Shown: positions 1 through 11,656, counted from the stretch's first letter. The stretch is DNA of 64,000 nt from Phymorhynchus buccinoides (GCA_017654935.2 CM065690.1:20543808-20607807), one strand, 5' to 3'. The notes: generated by a model not told the origin, from the sequence alone. Translations and numbers: made by a program.

Positions 1-276
1 AACCAGGAATGTCTCTTTTGTATCTGCTTGTGAACATTCTATAGCCAAAAACTTGTCGATCGGGGTTTGGATAAAGATTGGCAAAGTCACCCCCCCCCAC
101 ACACACACCACCACCACCACCACCACCCATCCACCCGCATGTTTACGATTCTCGATATCAAAGTCTGGGTCTTTCAGTTTCATGGCAATAACCCTAGGCT
201 GAAAACACTATCCCTTTTCTGAGAATGGCAGAATCGTTGCTTCTCAGTGAACGTTTTCTATGCAAAAATGTTACGG

Positions 277-316
<40 letters not shown>

Positions 317-590
317 GGGGAGGGGGGTGTTTCTAATGAACACGTTAGCTGAGACATTTTGGTAAAGTGTATGGAACATCCCTCCATTGGAGTTAATTAA
401 GATGTCAACAGGCTGTCAACAAGATACGCGTATTGTATATTTTGTTTTAAATAAGCTATGAGTCGGAGTTTATCCGAATGCCACCTAGTTACTCAAAATA
501 ACTGTGTAGCCTAGTGCAATGTCGATATGTTGGAGCCATGGGCTGAAGATGTTATTAAATTTGAGGAGAAGAAGAAGAAGATATGTTTAA
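1..590. other. Intergenic stretch with a poly-G tract
   Basis: No gene is visible. The stretch holds a C/CA-rich low-complexity patch near 90-130 and a G homopolymer with a few A interruptions at about 275-328. The short reading frames across these tracts (poly-proline on the minus strand) are low-complexity artefacts. The motif GGAGCCATGGG followed by TGAAGAT occurs near 530 and again near 979, which suggests an old dispersed repeat. Confidence 0.5.
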
Positions 591-640
591 AGTCCTCCGA
601 ACTGGAACAGGTAGTGAGGTACTTATGGGACATTTAAAAT
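578..640 (-). repeat. Degenerate LINE/SINE 3' tail (stem-loop type)
   Basis: On the minus strand the bases at 592-631 read GTCCCATA, a central hairpin, then GGAGGAC, followed by a TTTAAA-rich end. This is the outer stem and spacing of the stem-loop ending the LINEs and SINEs elsewhere in the window. The inner stem is partly decayed (CTG-TTC-CAG). The rest of the element is not recognisable. Confidence 0.4.
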
Positions 641-734
641 TTATATTAAAAAATTGTACAGATAGTGCGTCGATCCTGGAGGTATACTGCAATGCTACGA
701 AAGATCCGGTCTTATTAAAAACCAGAGTTATTTA

Positions 735-1335
735 ATTTAATCTCCATGTCACTTCTTCTTCTTCGATCGCTCAGACAGTTTCCCGTCAATGATGAGCGCA
801 GACGCGTCATGCTGCCGTTATGCGCCTTAACTAAGAAACAGTTTAGGCCCAGCAAGTCCGACTTCGGCTCACTCCATGTCACAAGACCATGCAATAATCT
901 TCAATAGAAGTATAGGCTGTTACGTGTTGTGTTTCCAGTACACTTGCCCCCACACAGAATTCTTGTAGATGATTATTTGGAGCCATGGGTTGAAGATAAT
1001 GTAGATGACATCCATATTCACTAGAGCTTATTCTTAGATATCATTATTTCTTTACTTGTCACGTGTGTGGGGTTTTGTTATTGTTGTTGTGGTTTTTTTT
1101 GTTCAATAGGGTTGCTTAAAAAAAGATGAGGATTTGAAGGAAGTTAGATATATTCGATTACGTTCTGGAAAGAATCAGGTCCTTAAGTCTATTAAATAAT
1201 TGCTGGGGTGTTTTCCCACATTTTCCCAGTCTAACATGTTATAGGTATAGAGGTATAGACTTCGGCGTGAAATGAAAAAGCTTGGTAACACTCAAATGGT
1301 CCAAGTGTGTGCGAGATTTTGTTTTCCCTGCCATG
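735..1335. other. Intergenic, possible SINE remnant ending in a GAAGAAG tail
   Basis: The segment 742-760 is CTTCTTCTTCTTC. Read on the minus strand it would be the GAAGAAG tail of a short element covering roughly 742-870, a style of tail also present at 54187-54205. No second copy of the body exists in this window, so it is a guess. I see no gene in the remainder. Confidence 0.2.
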
Positions 1336-1342
1336 ATAAAAT

Positions 1343-1482
1343 TCTGCTTAACGTCCTCCGGTCTGGAACAGACACATATGAGACATATATATATATATAA
1401 AGATGGTGGGAACGATCCTGGAGGCAATGCCCGGAGGCAGTGCAACACCAGGAAAGTCACTATTTTTTAACAATACAGATGT
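1343..1482 (-). mobile_element. SINE-like element, copy a (5'-truncated)
   Basis: It is homologous to the copies at 41999-42144, 42178-42371, 42410-42651 and 45979-46189. Shared blocks are the stem-loop tail (1353-1385 read on the minus strand), a GATGGTGGGAAC block and a GGAGGCAATGCCCGGAGGCAG block. The 5' portion found in the longer copies is missing. No clear target-site duplication was seen. Small reading frames here are incidental. Confidence 0.65.
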
Positions 1483-1591
1483 GTCTAACCAGAGATTTGC
1501 ATTGCTCTAATACCTTTGTTCCCATTCCTATTATGCATAGTCCACCCCAAAAATATTATCCCAGGTTTTTGTTTGTTTGCTTGCTTGCTTT

Positions 1592-1872
<281 letters not shown>

Positions 1873-3045
1873 TTTGCTAGCAGCATGCTTGCTTGGGAAA
1901 CTGTTAGATTTGAGTTCAATCGTTCATGGACACAATATATAAAAGTTTGGTACAACAATACAGCACATCCTGCTATTAGGTTTATTGCGAATGCTTGTGT
2001 GACATTGTGCCGTATTTCATAAGGCCTACCTGTCACGCAATACTATTTAGCATACGACAAGTGTGCCTAGGCCCTTTTTCCAAGTCGCGCGCGCCTCGCT
2101 ATACGACATCATATCTATTTATAGACATGTCAAAATTCAAATCGAATCACGCGACCCGGCTTTTCAAATCTCCAACGGCCTCCCCTCAAATCTCAGGCCA
2201 ACTAGTAGTAGTAATAAACTTATAATTTAGCCTTTCTCTTCTCTTTGATTGTCATTCCAATAATAAAATCTTATTGTAGTTATGCCAATCACTTTATTAG
2301 TTTGTTAATTAAGCCATTGAATGGCTGATTTCTCCTAAAATCTGGCAATCTAACCGGCCAAGTTATGTCACCTCTTATCTCTATAAAACCTATTTTATCA
2401 AAGCCATCCTTTCATAATTTGGTTACTAAACAACTCTTCCAATGTCCTACAAACAAATTAGCTACTTTTATTTGACGTCAAAACAGAACATTGACGAAAT
2501 CTACACCGACGCTGTGTCAACGTCACAGTCCGTCTGACCACCGGTGTGGACTCAGTCCTAAAACCGGGTTTTCGGCTAGCTTATTTTTGTTACTGGACAT
2601 TGAATGCTAATTATATTTTAACTGTGTCGTCTAACATAGTGACATAGTATATGTATAGAAAGGTCTTATTTTAGTGTATTAATCCATTATGAAAGATCGG
2701 TGTAATGTGGTATGAGTTTAGATAAATTAATTATTTAGTAGCTTGAACCTGTTTCAGTGGGCTCTAAAATACAAGGTTTTTCATAATTATTATATTATAT
2801 AGTTAGATTTCCTTATTATATTAGTAGTCAGAATAGAGCTTAGTTCATCCTCTTTCTTCTCATATACAACATGCCAGGGTTTAGTGATTAGTGGCATAGA
2901 TATCTGTGTTGGACTAAACCAAACAAAGACAGATCTGGTCACTCTCGCCACCCACAGAGCCATTCTGGCTGAGTCCAGTGACTGCTGTCCTTGCGGTCCG
3001 GCTCTCGAGCATATATATAAAAAGTGCCCAAAATCTGGTTCTTAT
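1873..3045. other. Intergenic / unidentified repeat sequence
   Basis: This is an AT-rich region without a convincing reading frame. It could include the 3' UTR of the LINE whose tail lies at 3046-3104, but no coding remnant of ORF2 is recognisable here. Confidence 0.4.
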
Positions 3046-3104
3046 TTAAAATGCCCCAAATAGTCTTTTGACTCAGAAGGCGTAAAATCTCTATTTTTCT
3101 CTCT
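3046..3104 (+). mobile_element. Orphan LINE 3' tail (element-5 subfamily)
   Basis: The sequence matches the 3' end of the LINE at 31237-35350 almost base for base. It has outer pairing GCC/GGC, an inner stem AGTC-TTTT-GACT (core 3053-3081), then GTAAAATC and a CT-rich end. This marks the plus-strand 3' terminus of a LINE whose body is not recognisable upstream, or a very short 5'-truncated insertion. Confidence 0.6.
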
Positions 3105-3389
3105 AATCTGGTTCTGGGGAGAGAGCTGCCTTTCTTTGTGCATTGCTGCCTCTGACTGCCTGAGTCTGCCTGAGTCTGCCCAGACCTCCAGCCATCTCTA
3201 CACTTTCCAGTACGGCGGACCACTGACAGGATGAGGACATTCAAGACTCTTTGAGCCCTCCTGCCAGCTCCGCCGCACGACACCGGTGTTCCACCAACTG
3301 CTCCGGGAGCAGATACGCCCCAGCAGCCCACCTGTTCCAGTGCGGGGGCTCCCAGCGTCTCCTGCAGAGCTGATTCTTCATTTCGTGAG
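3105..3389. other. Unassigned spacer with short CTGAGT repeats
   Basis: A few tandem CTGCCTGAGT-like units occur near 3150-3180. There is no gene. The 170-residue minus-strand reading frame spanning 2939-3451 has no recognisable domain, crosses two unrelated repeat segments and is not called. Confidence 0.35.
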
Positions 3390-3850
3390 CATAAATAGGG
3401 CGTTAGGGTTTTGTTTTTTTCCTTTTTTTTGCAGTATGATGTGTTATTCAACTGGCTAGTGGCTAGGGTTCGTAGGACGTGCTACAAAAGTGGTACACCT
3501 GGGAGTACTGCGTTGGCCACCCGAGCCTTTGCACAGCAGGACTCCCAGGGCTAGGGCCTAGGACTTCTAGTCAGTTTAGCTTCTACCGGATTTTTCACTT
3601 TTTCCTTCCTCACTGTCTTTTTTTTCGACCTCATGGTCGTTCTCAACGATCTATCTATCCCCCCACTCGTAGGCTTTTGCCTGGTGGGTACGGACTTCAT
3701 AGCTAGTTTCTGTTAGGATAGCTTTCCATTCTGTTAGGGTTCCTGCCAACCCCCTAATTTGTTGGGGATCTTTGTGTGCGGGCAAATAAACTAGTTGAGA
3801 ATAGGTCTTTTATAAACAAATAGGTCTTTCCTGTCTTTCAAAATTTATTA
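3390..3850 (+). mobile_element. LINE 5' leader fragment (5' end only)
   Basis: It is homologous to the 5' leader of the third LINE (20530-20890, plus) and to 12745-12240 on the minus strand. Shared landmarks in order are a TATA-like ATAAATA (3391-3397; present for 12745-12240 too), GATGTGTTATTCAACT, a GTAGGAC motif followed by the hairpin at 3479-3496, CCTAGGAC, CCCCACTCGTAGG, a GGTGGGTACGGAC-type block, and a GTGTGCGGGCAAA block near 3773. No ORF1 follows, so only the head of the element is present. A 5'-only LINE fragment is unusual because insertion normally truncates 5' ends. Confidence 0.65.
3479..3496 (+). promoter_or_regulatory. Conserved hairpin of the LINE 5' leader (first copy)
   Basis: The pairing is GTGCTAC-AAAA-GTGGTAC. 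Compared with the equivalents at 12618-12635 (minus) and 20580-20597 (plus), several positions change on both sides and keep pairing. This argues for a selected RNA or DNA structure. Confidence 0.55.
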
Positions 3851-4363
3851 AATTAAAATATTTTCGGACTTTTCTGTTATCATTTGACCCGACTTTGTAG
3901 GAGATGTATGAGTAAAATCAAATAAGAATAGGTTTATCAACTAAAAGAAGACTAATCTTAAGAATAAAACTAAAAGTATAAGAGATCACCTGTAAAAGCT
4001 TGCTTTTTCAAAACATACTCTAAATTAAAATCGTAACTAATCAAGCATAACTAAAGATAAGACAATACTTCTTTTTGTGTTTCTGGTAACACAAAATAGA
4101 GGGCTAAAGATTATTAATAATATTTCTTGTACACAATCTGATTTGTGGCAACTAACTTGATTTGCCTTTGGGGCATAAAACTGTAAGAAAAAACTGGATT
4201 TTGGATGGAAGTTCAGTTTAACGTCGCGTATCGGCTTTCGCCATGTACGACGGGCTGAACAAACCAACCAGGTTATAAACAAAAATTTATGTTCCTGAAT
4301 CACTGTCTTAGCCAAAAGGCCGAGAAGCGATCAGAATCATTTGGTACAAAATGGATTTTCAAT
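3851..4363. other. AT-rich unassigned spacer
   Basis: No supported gene was found. The stretch separates a LINE head fragment from the 3' end of LINE copy 1 and may be remnant leader sequence of the former. Confidence 0.35.
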
Positions 4364-4412
4364 TAATTATTCTTACCGTCCTCTCGGCCGAAGCCATATG
4401 GGACATTACGGT
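4364..4412 (-). terminator. 3' terminal stem-loop of LINE copy 1
   Basis: Read on the minus strand, the core 4404-4378 is GTCC-CATAT-GGC-TTCG-GCC-GAGA-GGAC. It has an outer GTCC/GGAC stem and an inner GGC/GCC stem closed by a UUCG tetraloop. In LINEs with stringent template choice such a 3' structure is what the reverse transcriptase binds (known for other LINE clades; inferred here). The element ends with a TAAGAATAATTA-like terminus. Confidence 0.7.
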
Positions 4413-5556
4413 CTATTTTTTGTTGTTTGGAAGAGGGGGGGAAGGGGAAGAGAAAAAATATGTTTTATTTTACTTTAGATGTTTATTTTACTATTTATAG
4501 GTGTTTTTCTCTTGAATAAAGGTCAAGTTTTACTTTTTATGAGCCATGGCCCGTACGAGACTACTGTCTAGTTAAAACTTTACTTTTGAGATAAAATGAG
4601 TGATTAAAATTAAGTTTTGAGCTGTACCCCTCCTGGCGAGAGCCTAATGATTAAAATTTCAGGACCACCTTGATTTTAAAAGAACAAGTTTTTAATGAAA
4701 ATATAAAAAATTCCAATGAAGGTCAAACGAAGATATTTACATGGTTTTGTTTTATTAAACTTTATTTTCATGAAAACTCTCGTTTTTAAAAGGTTACCAC
4801 TAAAAGTGGAAAACTATTTGTACAGTATTTTTAAAAGAAATACATCGATTATTTCTCCAATGATAAGAAAAATATTAAGGAATAAAGAAACTGGGGTCCC
4901 TAGATTAATACAAGAAAAATATTTACAAACTTATTACTACCACAGACTCAAAAAAGGCGCTAACAAATTTGGCCGAGTCTGGGCAGAAAAAGTTACTCTG
5001 TGGACCCCAAGTCTCCAATTTTACAGATTTTAAAGAATTTTTTTTTTTTTTTTGTATATTTATTAAAAACAGTCTGTATTTAAGATATTTTTATATTATT
5101 TTTAAAACCAATTTTAAAACTAGTACTTCATGACGGGGATAGTTAACGATTCCTACTTGTTTAGGTCGGAGGGAGGGAGGTAGAGGGACCCCTCCTCTCC
5201 GGCCAAAACAGTGGTAGGGCGTCGTTATATAGGTCCAGCATTAAGTGCGGGGGGACCTATTGGGATAACCCTGACCGTAATTTAACGTTCGCGACTACGA
5301 AGGCACCCCCCCGGAGGTCGGGCCGCGCACCCATCTACTGGGGGAAAGGGAGTAAAATTTACTCGGATTCAAAAGAGTCCTACCGGCCATGTATAGTACA
5401 TGCCGAAAGTTAAAAAGGGAAAACTAATTTTTGGGTTTGGGGATGGACTGTGGGTAGGTACGCGGCCCGCTGTCCGGAGGGACCCTATTCCCGTCATTAA
5501 AATCATTTGTTTAAAAGTTTACAATTAAATCTTATTTTGTTTTGTTCCCTTCTTGA
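4413..5556 (-). other. 3' UTR of LINE copy 1
   Basis: The segment is collinear with 13123-14255. It contains GC-rich blocks: a GGGACC..TCCGGACAGCGGGCCGC block near 5460-5490, a GGGAAAGGGAG block near 5340, and a GGAGAGGAGGGG block near 5180-5210. Diverged equivalents of these lie downstream of the fifth element at 33480-33840 and at 35810-36200, so the UTR has conserved, probably structured, segments. Confidence 0.7.
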
Positions 5557-8500
5557 TCAAAAGTGTTGACCAAAGGAAGTTTTGACTAAGGCTTCGGCCA
5601 GCCAGACCAAAGGGGCCCACCCTTCTGTTGTATGTTTTTGCATTATTAATTTGGAGAACATTATATGGTATATTTTTAGTTTTTGAATTAGTGGATTCAG
5701 TTCTTTTGTAATAATTACACATGGATCAAAGAGATGTTCCATGTCGAGGGTTTTCCCACATTCGCATTTAACTTCGATGTATGTACAGGGATTTGAGCTA
5801 GTTCTTAGTCTGAAAATTAGTGATTGTAAACATGGTTTGATAGGCAGAAAGAGGCCGCCTTTTACTATTATATGATCCCAAGAGTGGGCTTTGGCGTAGA
5901 TTTCTAGCTCTCTGCTCCACTCTTGGAATGCTGCTCTTTTTAGTTTACTTTTAGATTCTTTTATCGATAGTTTGATGTTGATTAAGGTGCCCGATCTTCC
6001 TTCAGCGGCATTTTTGGCCGCCCTATCAGCTCGGTCATTGCCCAATATCCCGCAGTGGGAGGGTATCCAGGTTATGACAAGAGAAGTTCCCTTAAGTATA
6101 ATTTGGTGTGTTAATATTCTTATTTCGTTTATAATTTCCAGTCTGTTATTTGTTTCTCCCTGAAGGGCCTGGATGGAGGATAATGAGTCTGTGTAGATAA
6201 CTACATTTATTGGAGGATTAGTTAAATTGTTTAGGAAGGAGCATACTTCGAGTATTGCCCAAAGCTCGGCGCTAAAAATCGAAAGATGGTCGTTTAATTG
6301 AAAAGATTTTGTTATTTCTAATGTGGGAATGGTAAAAGCACACCCTACCTTGTGGTCAATTTTAGAACCATCTGTATAAATTTGTAAATAATATTTTGCT
6401 GCTTCAATTTTTTCTTTAGCTGCTGTACTTATTAGATTGACCTCTTCTTTCGAGAATGTGCTATTTAAGGTTGTGTCGTATTGTATTTCTTCTCTTTCCC
6501 ATGGAGGAAAGCACGCCGAAGGGTGTAGTGAGACATCCTGCAACTCCAGGCTAGCCTCTTTGAACAATTTAGCTGAAAAATGGATAATATTAGTGTTCTT
6601 GTCACATGCTGTGGGATTTTTTTTCTTTTTGATCTCGTAATCCAAAAAGGGGTCTATCATGTTCATTTTGAATTCTTTAAAGGACTCTGTTTTGGCTGCA
6701 TACCAGCGTATTAGGAAGTTGGCACAGTTTACCTTCATCAGATTCTCTAATGGCAGCCACCCGATGTCCCTGTACACTAACTTGTTTACTGCGTACACAG
6801 GGACACCGAGTGCAGTTTTAAGTGCCTTAGTTTCTATGACTTGTAATTTTAGAAACTGGCTTTTAGTTAAAGAGTGAAAGGCTTCCATTCCGTAGGTTAA
6901 TCGGCTGCGCACCAGGGCCCTAACCAGGTTAACTAGGAATTTTGGGTCCTTAGCCCATCTTTCTTTAGATATTACTTTGATAAAATTTAAAGCTTGCGAA
7001 GCCTTTTTTGCTGTGTGTTCAATGTGTGGTGTCCAATTTAACGTAGGAGTAAGAATCACTCTCAAAAATTTAACTTTTATGCTTTGTTTTTTTACCGTAC
7101 ACAGTATATCTATTGTAAAGTCAGTTTTGTCTCTATTGTTGGAAAAACCCATAAATTCACATTTGTCCTGTGACAGCGAAAAGCCATTATCCCGAAGGTA
7201 CGTTGCTATAGCTGTTATATGGCGTTGATGTTCTTTATGCATTAGTAGATATTTTTTAGTATTTGGGGGTGTCCATATCGCGATATCATCAGCATACATA
7301 GAAATCTTTGATTTTCCCAATGGTATGCTCTGTATGTCGTGGAGCATGATATTAAACAGGGTTGGTGCGATCATGCTTCCCTGTGGGACGCCCATGTCCA
7401 AGGTGTAAACTCTGGACAGGGACTGTCCCACATTAACTCTCATCTTTCTATTTTCTAAAAAAGCTTTTATAAAATTAAACGTGTTGCCCGCTATACCGAG
7501 CCTGCTAATTTTTTGAAGTAACCTCCCATGCCAAACTGAGTCGTACGCCCCTTTGATGTCAAAGAACGTAGATAGTATAATTCTTCGGCGATTAAACGCT
7601 CTTTTGACATGGGAGGTCAATTTAACTACTTGTTCCATGCAGGATCGATTTTTTCGAAAACCTGCTTGGAAGGGGGGCAAAATGTTATTTTTTTGTAAAA
7701 AGTAATCTAATCGTGTTCTCACGATCCTTTCGTAAACTTTACCCAGATGAGGGGTGAGGGAGATAGGCCGGTAACTTTTGGGATCCCTCTTCGGTTTTCC
7801 GGGTTTAGGGATCCCTATTACTTGGGCCTCTTTCCAAGCTTGTGGAATTTCCCCCCCCTCCCAACATCTGGAGTAGAATCCATGTAAAATTTGTAAATAA
7901 TTTGGGGGTAATTGTTTTATTATCTTGTAGGAGATGATATCACCTCCTGTTGCTTTATTTACCTTTTTTATACTACGAAGGGCTCTAGCAAGCTCGGTAT
8001 ATTTGATTGGGGAGTTTATAGGATTGGAATTATCCGTGGATTTATTAAAAACTGGAATGCTATTTCTTCTTTCTTGTTCTTGTGGTGGCAAAGCAGTAGT
8101 TTGGCTAGCCTTACTGAAGGTTTCAGCTAATACGTTAGCTGTTTCGATATTTGATGTTGTTGATTTGTTATTTACTGTTAACCTTGTCTTTCTAGAAAAT
8201 CCACTGAGTTTTAACCTTTTTAGTCTCTTCCAGGCTTTCCCTAGGTCTTTAAAATCAATTAACTTTTCGTTAGTAAAGTACTCCAATTTGGATTTAGCTA
8301 TAATTTTTTTACTGTGTTTCTCTTTGATTTTTTTGTCGTTGAAATTTTCTTCTGTGGGGTATTTATTAAATCTGTTGCTTGCCTTATGTTTATCTTTTAC
8401 TACTTCTGCACAGTCCTCGTTCCACCAGGGATTATTTCTGGTCTGGTTGATCTTTTCTGAGGACTGTGAACTCATGGGGATGGCTAGTGTACTAGCTTCT

Positions 8501-9321
8501 AAAATTTGTGTATGGATATTTTTATAATGTATTTCTATGTTCTGGTGTTCAACTTCATTTGGAGTATGTTTCTCCAAAACTGCTTTAAAAACTTCCCAAT
8601 TGGCCTTTTCGTATAGAATTTTTTTCGAGGGCAAGTCTTCCGAATCGTCTATGTATGTTCCAATCTCTATTGCAATAGGCCTATGGTCTGAGCCCAAGGG
8701 ATCTATTAGAGGGTACCAGTCCGTCTTTGTATATAGCTGTGGACTAATCAGGGTTAAGTCCACAGTGGTGGCTTTATTGTTTTGTTTGTCAGGATACCTT
8801 GTGTTCGTCCCATCATTAAGTAGGACCAGATTAGATTCGTTAATGTCGTCCATTAATGTCTGATCATCATTTCTTGTACAGTTGTGCTCCCAGGCTATGT
8901 GGTGAGCATTAAAGTCTCCCAACACAGCCCAGGAGCAAGTTAGGGGCAAAGAATTGAGCCAATTAGTAGTGGGAGCCTTTTTATATCCCTGTGGGTAGTA
9001 TACATTTACTATATGTAGGGGGTGGTCTTTTAAATGAATTTGTATAGTATTAGAGTATTGGATTGCGTCAATATTTGTCATTGGCGAAGCAATGTTATTG
9101 TAGCCTATGTTTTTCCTTACGTAGGTTGCTGTTTTTACCTTATCTAGTGAGTTACTAATTGATGGAGGGTGGCAAAAACCATCTATTCTAGGTAAATTTC
9201 CAACTGTACAATTTAGTGATTGGATACAGAGAATGTGATATTTAGTTGTATTTGTAGCCAAAACATTTATCAAAAAGTCTGTGTTGGAGGAAGCTGCTCT
9301 GCAGTTCCACTGGAGAATGTT
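5557..9321 (-). CDS. LINE ORF2: endonuclease, reverse transcriptase, RNase H (intact)
   Basis: The frame gives 1238 residues from the first ATG (9273). The conserved endonuclease start N-I-L-Q-W-N-C-R lies upstream at 9298-9321 in the same frame, so translation probably begins upstream of that ATG, just past the ORF1 stop. Counting from the ATG: AP-type endonuclease with GDFN near 116 and SDHRP near 193; reverse transcriptase with YRPISLTPH near 501 and the catalytic YADD near 658; RNase H with YTDGSK near 965, an AELWAI block, YTDSLSSIQAL and WIPSHCG near 1068; and a C-terminal CxC..H..C tail near 1169. The usual endonuclease Glu (Q-E) is Q-S here. The protein would nick target DNA and reverse-transcribe the element RNA. 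There are no internal stops or frameshifts. Confidence 0.93.
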   Translation of the reverse strand, partial: NILQWNCRAASSNTDFLINVLATNTTKYHILCIQSLNCTVGNLPRIDGFCHPPSISNSLDKVKTATYVRKNIGYNNIASPMTNIDAIQYSNTIQIHLKDHPLHIVNVYYPQGYKKAPTTNWLNSLPLTCSWAVLGDFNAHHIAWEHNCTRNDDQTLMDDINESNLVLLNDGTNTRYPDKQNNKATTVDLTLISPQLYTKTDWYPLIDPLGSDHRPIAIEIGTYIDDSEDLPSKKILYEKANWEVFKAVLEKHTPNEVEHQNIEIHYKNIHTQILEASTLAIPMSSQSSEKINQTRNNPWWNEDCAEVVKDKHKASNRFNKYPTEENFNDKKIKEKHSKKIIAKSKLEYFTNEKLIDFKDLGKAWKRLKRLKLSGFSRKTRLTVNNKSTTSNIETANVLAETFSKASQTTALPPQEQERRNSIPVFNKSTDNSNPINSPIKYTELARALRSIKKVNKATGGDIISYKIIKQLPPNYLQILHGFYSRCWEGGEIPQAWKEAQVIGIPKPGKPKRDPKSYRPISLTPHLGKVYERIVRTRLDYFLQKNNILPPFQAGFRKNRSCMEQVVKLTSHVKRAFNRRRIILSTFFDIKGAYDSVWHGRLLQKISRLGIAGNTFNFIKAFLENRKMRVNVGQSLSRVYTLDMGVPQGSMIAPTLFNIMLHDIQSIPLGKSKISMYADDIAIWTPPNTKKYLLMHKEHQRHITAIATYLRDNGFSLSQDKCEFMGFSNNRDKTDFTIDILCTVKKQSIKVKFLRVILTPTLNWTPHIEHTAKKASQALNFIKVISKERWAKDPKFLVNLVRALVRSRLTYGMEAFHSLTKSQFLKLQVIETKALKTALGVPVYAVNKLVYRDIGWLPLENLMKVNCANFLIRWYAAKTESFKEFKMNMIDPFLDYEIKKKKNPTACDKNTNIIHFSAKLFKEASLELQDVSLHPSACFPPWEREEIQYDTTLNSTFSKEEVNLISTAAKEKIEAAKYYLQIYTDGSKIDHKVGCAFTIPTLEITKSFQLNDHLSIFSAELWAILEVCSFLNNLTNPPINVVIYTDSLSSIQALQGETNNRLEIINEIRILTHQIILKGTSLVITWIPSHCGILGNDRADRAAKNAAEGRSGTLINIKLSIKESKSKLKRAAFQEWSRELEIYAKAHSWDHIIVKGGLFLPIKPCLQSLIFRLRTSSNPCTYIEVKCECGKTLDMEHLFDPCVIITKELNPLIQKLKIYHIMFSKLIMQKHTTEGWAPLVWLAEALVKTSFGQHF

Positions 9322-9384
9322 AACCGAAGAAGAAGACAGGAGGGTTTTGAGTGGATTTTAATTGAACTGTTTCTATCAAGAAAC

Positions 9385-11455
9385 TTACAGAGCTTTATGC
9401 GACACATATCTGTATCGTTGTCTGGAAGCCTCAGTCGGTTCGCAAACCAACTGAGCCAGACGATACAGATTACTGCCTTGTGAGGTGGGAATGGGGGACT
9501 GGTCGCTTGGTGGGAGAAGGGCCACCAAACCGTCAAGAAGCAATTTAGGTTTATTACCGGTTCTGGCTTTTACTAGGGAGATCAGAACCTTAGTTATGAG
9601 CTCCTCTCCTGGAGATTTATTAGTTACTTGTTGTTCAATTTGCTGTAGTTGTTTTAAATCAATGGGTGTGGCTAGTGTGTTGGTCTCCTGGGGCGGACTC
9701 AAATCCAGTTTTTGTGTCATTTTGTCTTGAAAGTCCGTCATTAGTTTGTCCATGTGTTTAGTCATACACGTCATCATTGTCTCTGTCTGTTTCTGGATTT
9801 GGTCCGCCACAAGTGCTTCGATGGTTTTCTCTGAGGCATGTTTTTGTTGTTGGGTTAAGAGGGTAGCTTTTGCTTTTAAAAGTTTCTTTTTGTTGCTATT
9901 CAGTCTAGTTCTTTTTGAGAGAATTCTCTTTCTGGTTATTTTGGTGGTAGGGGGTGCATGTTCCGGGTCGCCGGGGGGGTCCTGGATTGGATCCCCCACA
10001 GTCTCCCGGTCCACAACACCCCTTACTTTGTCTGCAAAACTGGTTATCTGTGCCTTCCCCGGAGGGCCTCTCTCTTCGGTTCTCCATGCCACATCTGGTG
10101 GCAAATGTGGAGGTGGCCTTCTTTGTTCTTTAAGTGTTTTTTCCTCAGTTAGAGCAATCTTGGCCTTCTTGATGGTCTGAATAGGGTAAGAAGGTCTCTG
10201 CTCTAATTCTGTTGGCTCTAAGACGCAATTGGTATTGGGGACAGCCCTGGTACGCAGCCGAATGTTCTCCCATACAGTTAATGCACTTCAGCGTTTGTGT
10301 TTTACACTCTTTGATATTGTGTCCAGGCTGGGCACACCTCACGCAAATTTCCTTTTTCGATCTGCATTGATCTTGGCTGTGTCCCAGCCTGGAACATTTC
10401 CTGCATTTTCGGACTGGTGCCACGTAAGGGTGTACCTTAAACTCTTCTGCGTTTAGTTTGACTAGTGACGGGAGGGTAGTCCTGTCAAAGGTGATTCTGA
10501 CGGCCCTAGAGTCACTCCCGTCCTTGTTTTTAAGTCTAGTTACTTGCTTGGCGCCTGGTATTAATCTTTTAATTTCGTCACAACTTTCTTCGTGAGGGAT
10601 AGCTTTAATCACACCTTCCGTTGTGGCAGTTGGGATTGTACATTTAATGTTAATCTGTGCAAGTTTGTTCATCCCAGCCAGGATGCGTTGTTGTTTTTCA
10701 GAACGACACCCTATCAAATATCTATTATTTGACAGGGGTCTCTGACTGAGTATGGGCCCCGTGGTCTGGCACCACATATTGTAACTTGTTGTGGGTCCGA
10801 GGGACCTGAGCGTGGCCGAGCCTGTGCCCAGGTCCTCCAGAACCACTGGGAATTGTAAGAACACTGGTGGGGGTTGGTCTCCCTGTCTAACTGGCCTTGA
10901 GTTTGTGTTTGGTTTGTTTCTGTTCCCTGTCCCAGAGGCTGTCTTGGAACCAGGTTCCCCGGCAGCCTCTGAGGCAGTCTCAGATTGACAGGGCCGTTGG
11001 CCCTCTTTTTCTTTGTCTATTTCGACAGTCTCTGGTTCTTCAATCCGGACCTTTAACTGGGTCTCAATCTGGGCCTCCTGATTTGGGGGCAAAAAGGGGG
11101 GTGGATTGTCATCCATATCTTTCAACTCTTCCCTTATTTTCTTCTCATTTGGGAGTGGATCGTTGGATTTGTCCGAGTTAGAATCTGAAAGCCTTTCATT
11201 TCTGGATCTTTTTCGATTTTGTACCAACGTAAAGTTGGTTTCGTCAGTTATTTCTTTGGAGAAGACTGAATCATTTAGGGGATCTGCAACCTCTGGTGAC
11301 TGTGGTGAGTCTTCCATGATGGTAGATTCAGACTCTGATTCACTGAAATGTACATGTTCTTCCTTTTCAGGGTTTGATTGAGATGATAGGGTCCTCTGGG
11401 ACGTTGTCCCAGGATTTGTTAGCCCACTTTTCTTTTGAGACTCAGACGAACTCAT
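9385..11455 (-). pseudogene. LINE ORF1 (Gag-like zinc-knuckle protein), frameshifted
   Basis: The start is ATG at 11455 (MSSSESQKKSG). The N-terminal part is acidic and Ser/Pro-rich, followed by RRM-like segments (LGTGSATLRSLGP; GVIKAIPHEES) and three Cys/His knuckles at about residues 348-402 (two CX2CX4HX4C and one CX2CX3HX6C). A C-terminal region with a coiled-coil-like helix follows. A 2-nt deletion at about 10175, relative to copy 2 (GATGGTCTG against GATGGCCTCTG), shifts the frame just after YS. The second half reads on from about 10175 to the stop at 9385. ORF1 proteins of this type bind the element RNA. ORF2 follows about 60 nt after the stop. Confidence 0.88.
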
Positions 11456-11656
11456 GTTTTACTGTTTAACTTATGACCAGACACAGTATCTAGCAATTAG
11501 CGTGATCTTATGAACTGGTTATGAAATTTAGTTCGTTTAAAGAACAAAGTTCAAAGTTACAGTTTTCCAATTACAATACCCTTCTCTAAGTATTGTTCCC
11601 TCCTACCAACGGTCGGGAAGGAACAACACAGCGTGTCTTTTCGTTATTCCCAGCGA

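Noticed and set aside
5972..9273. Many plus-strand reading frames within the minus-strand LINE ORF2 (for example 7934-8527)
   Set aside because: They are antisense shadows of the real ORF2; the same ones recur at the matching offsets in copy 2 and have no domains of their own.
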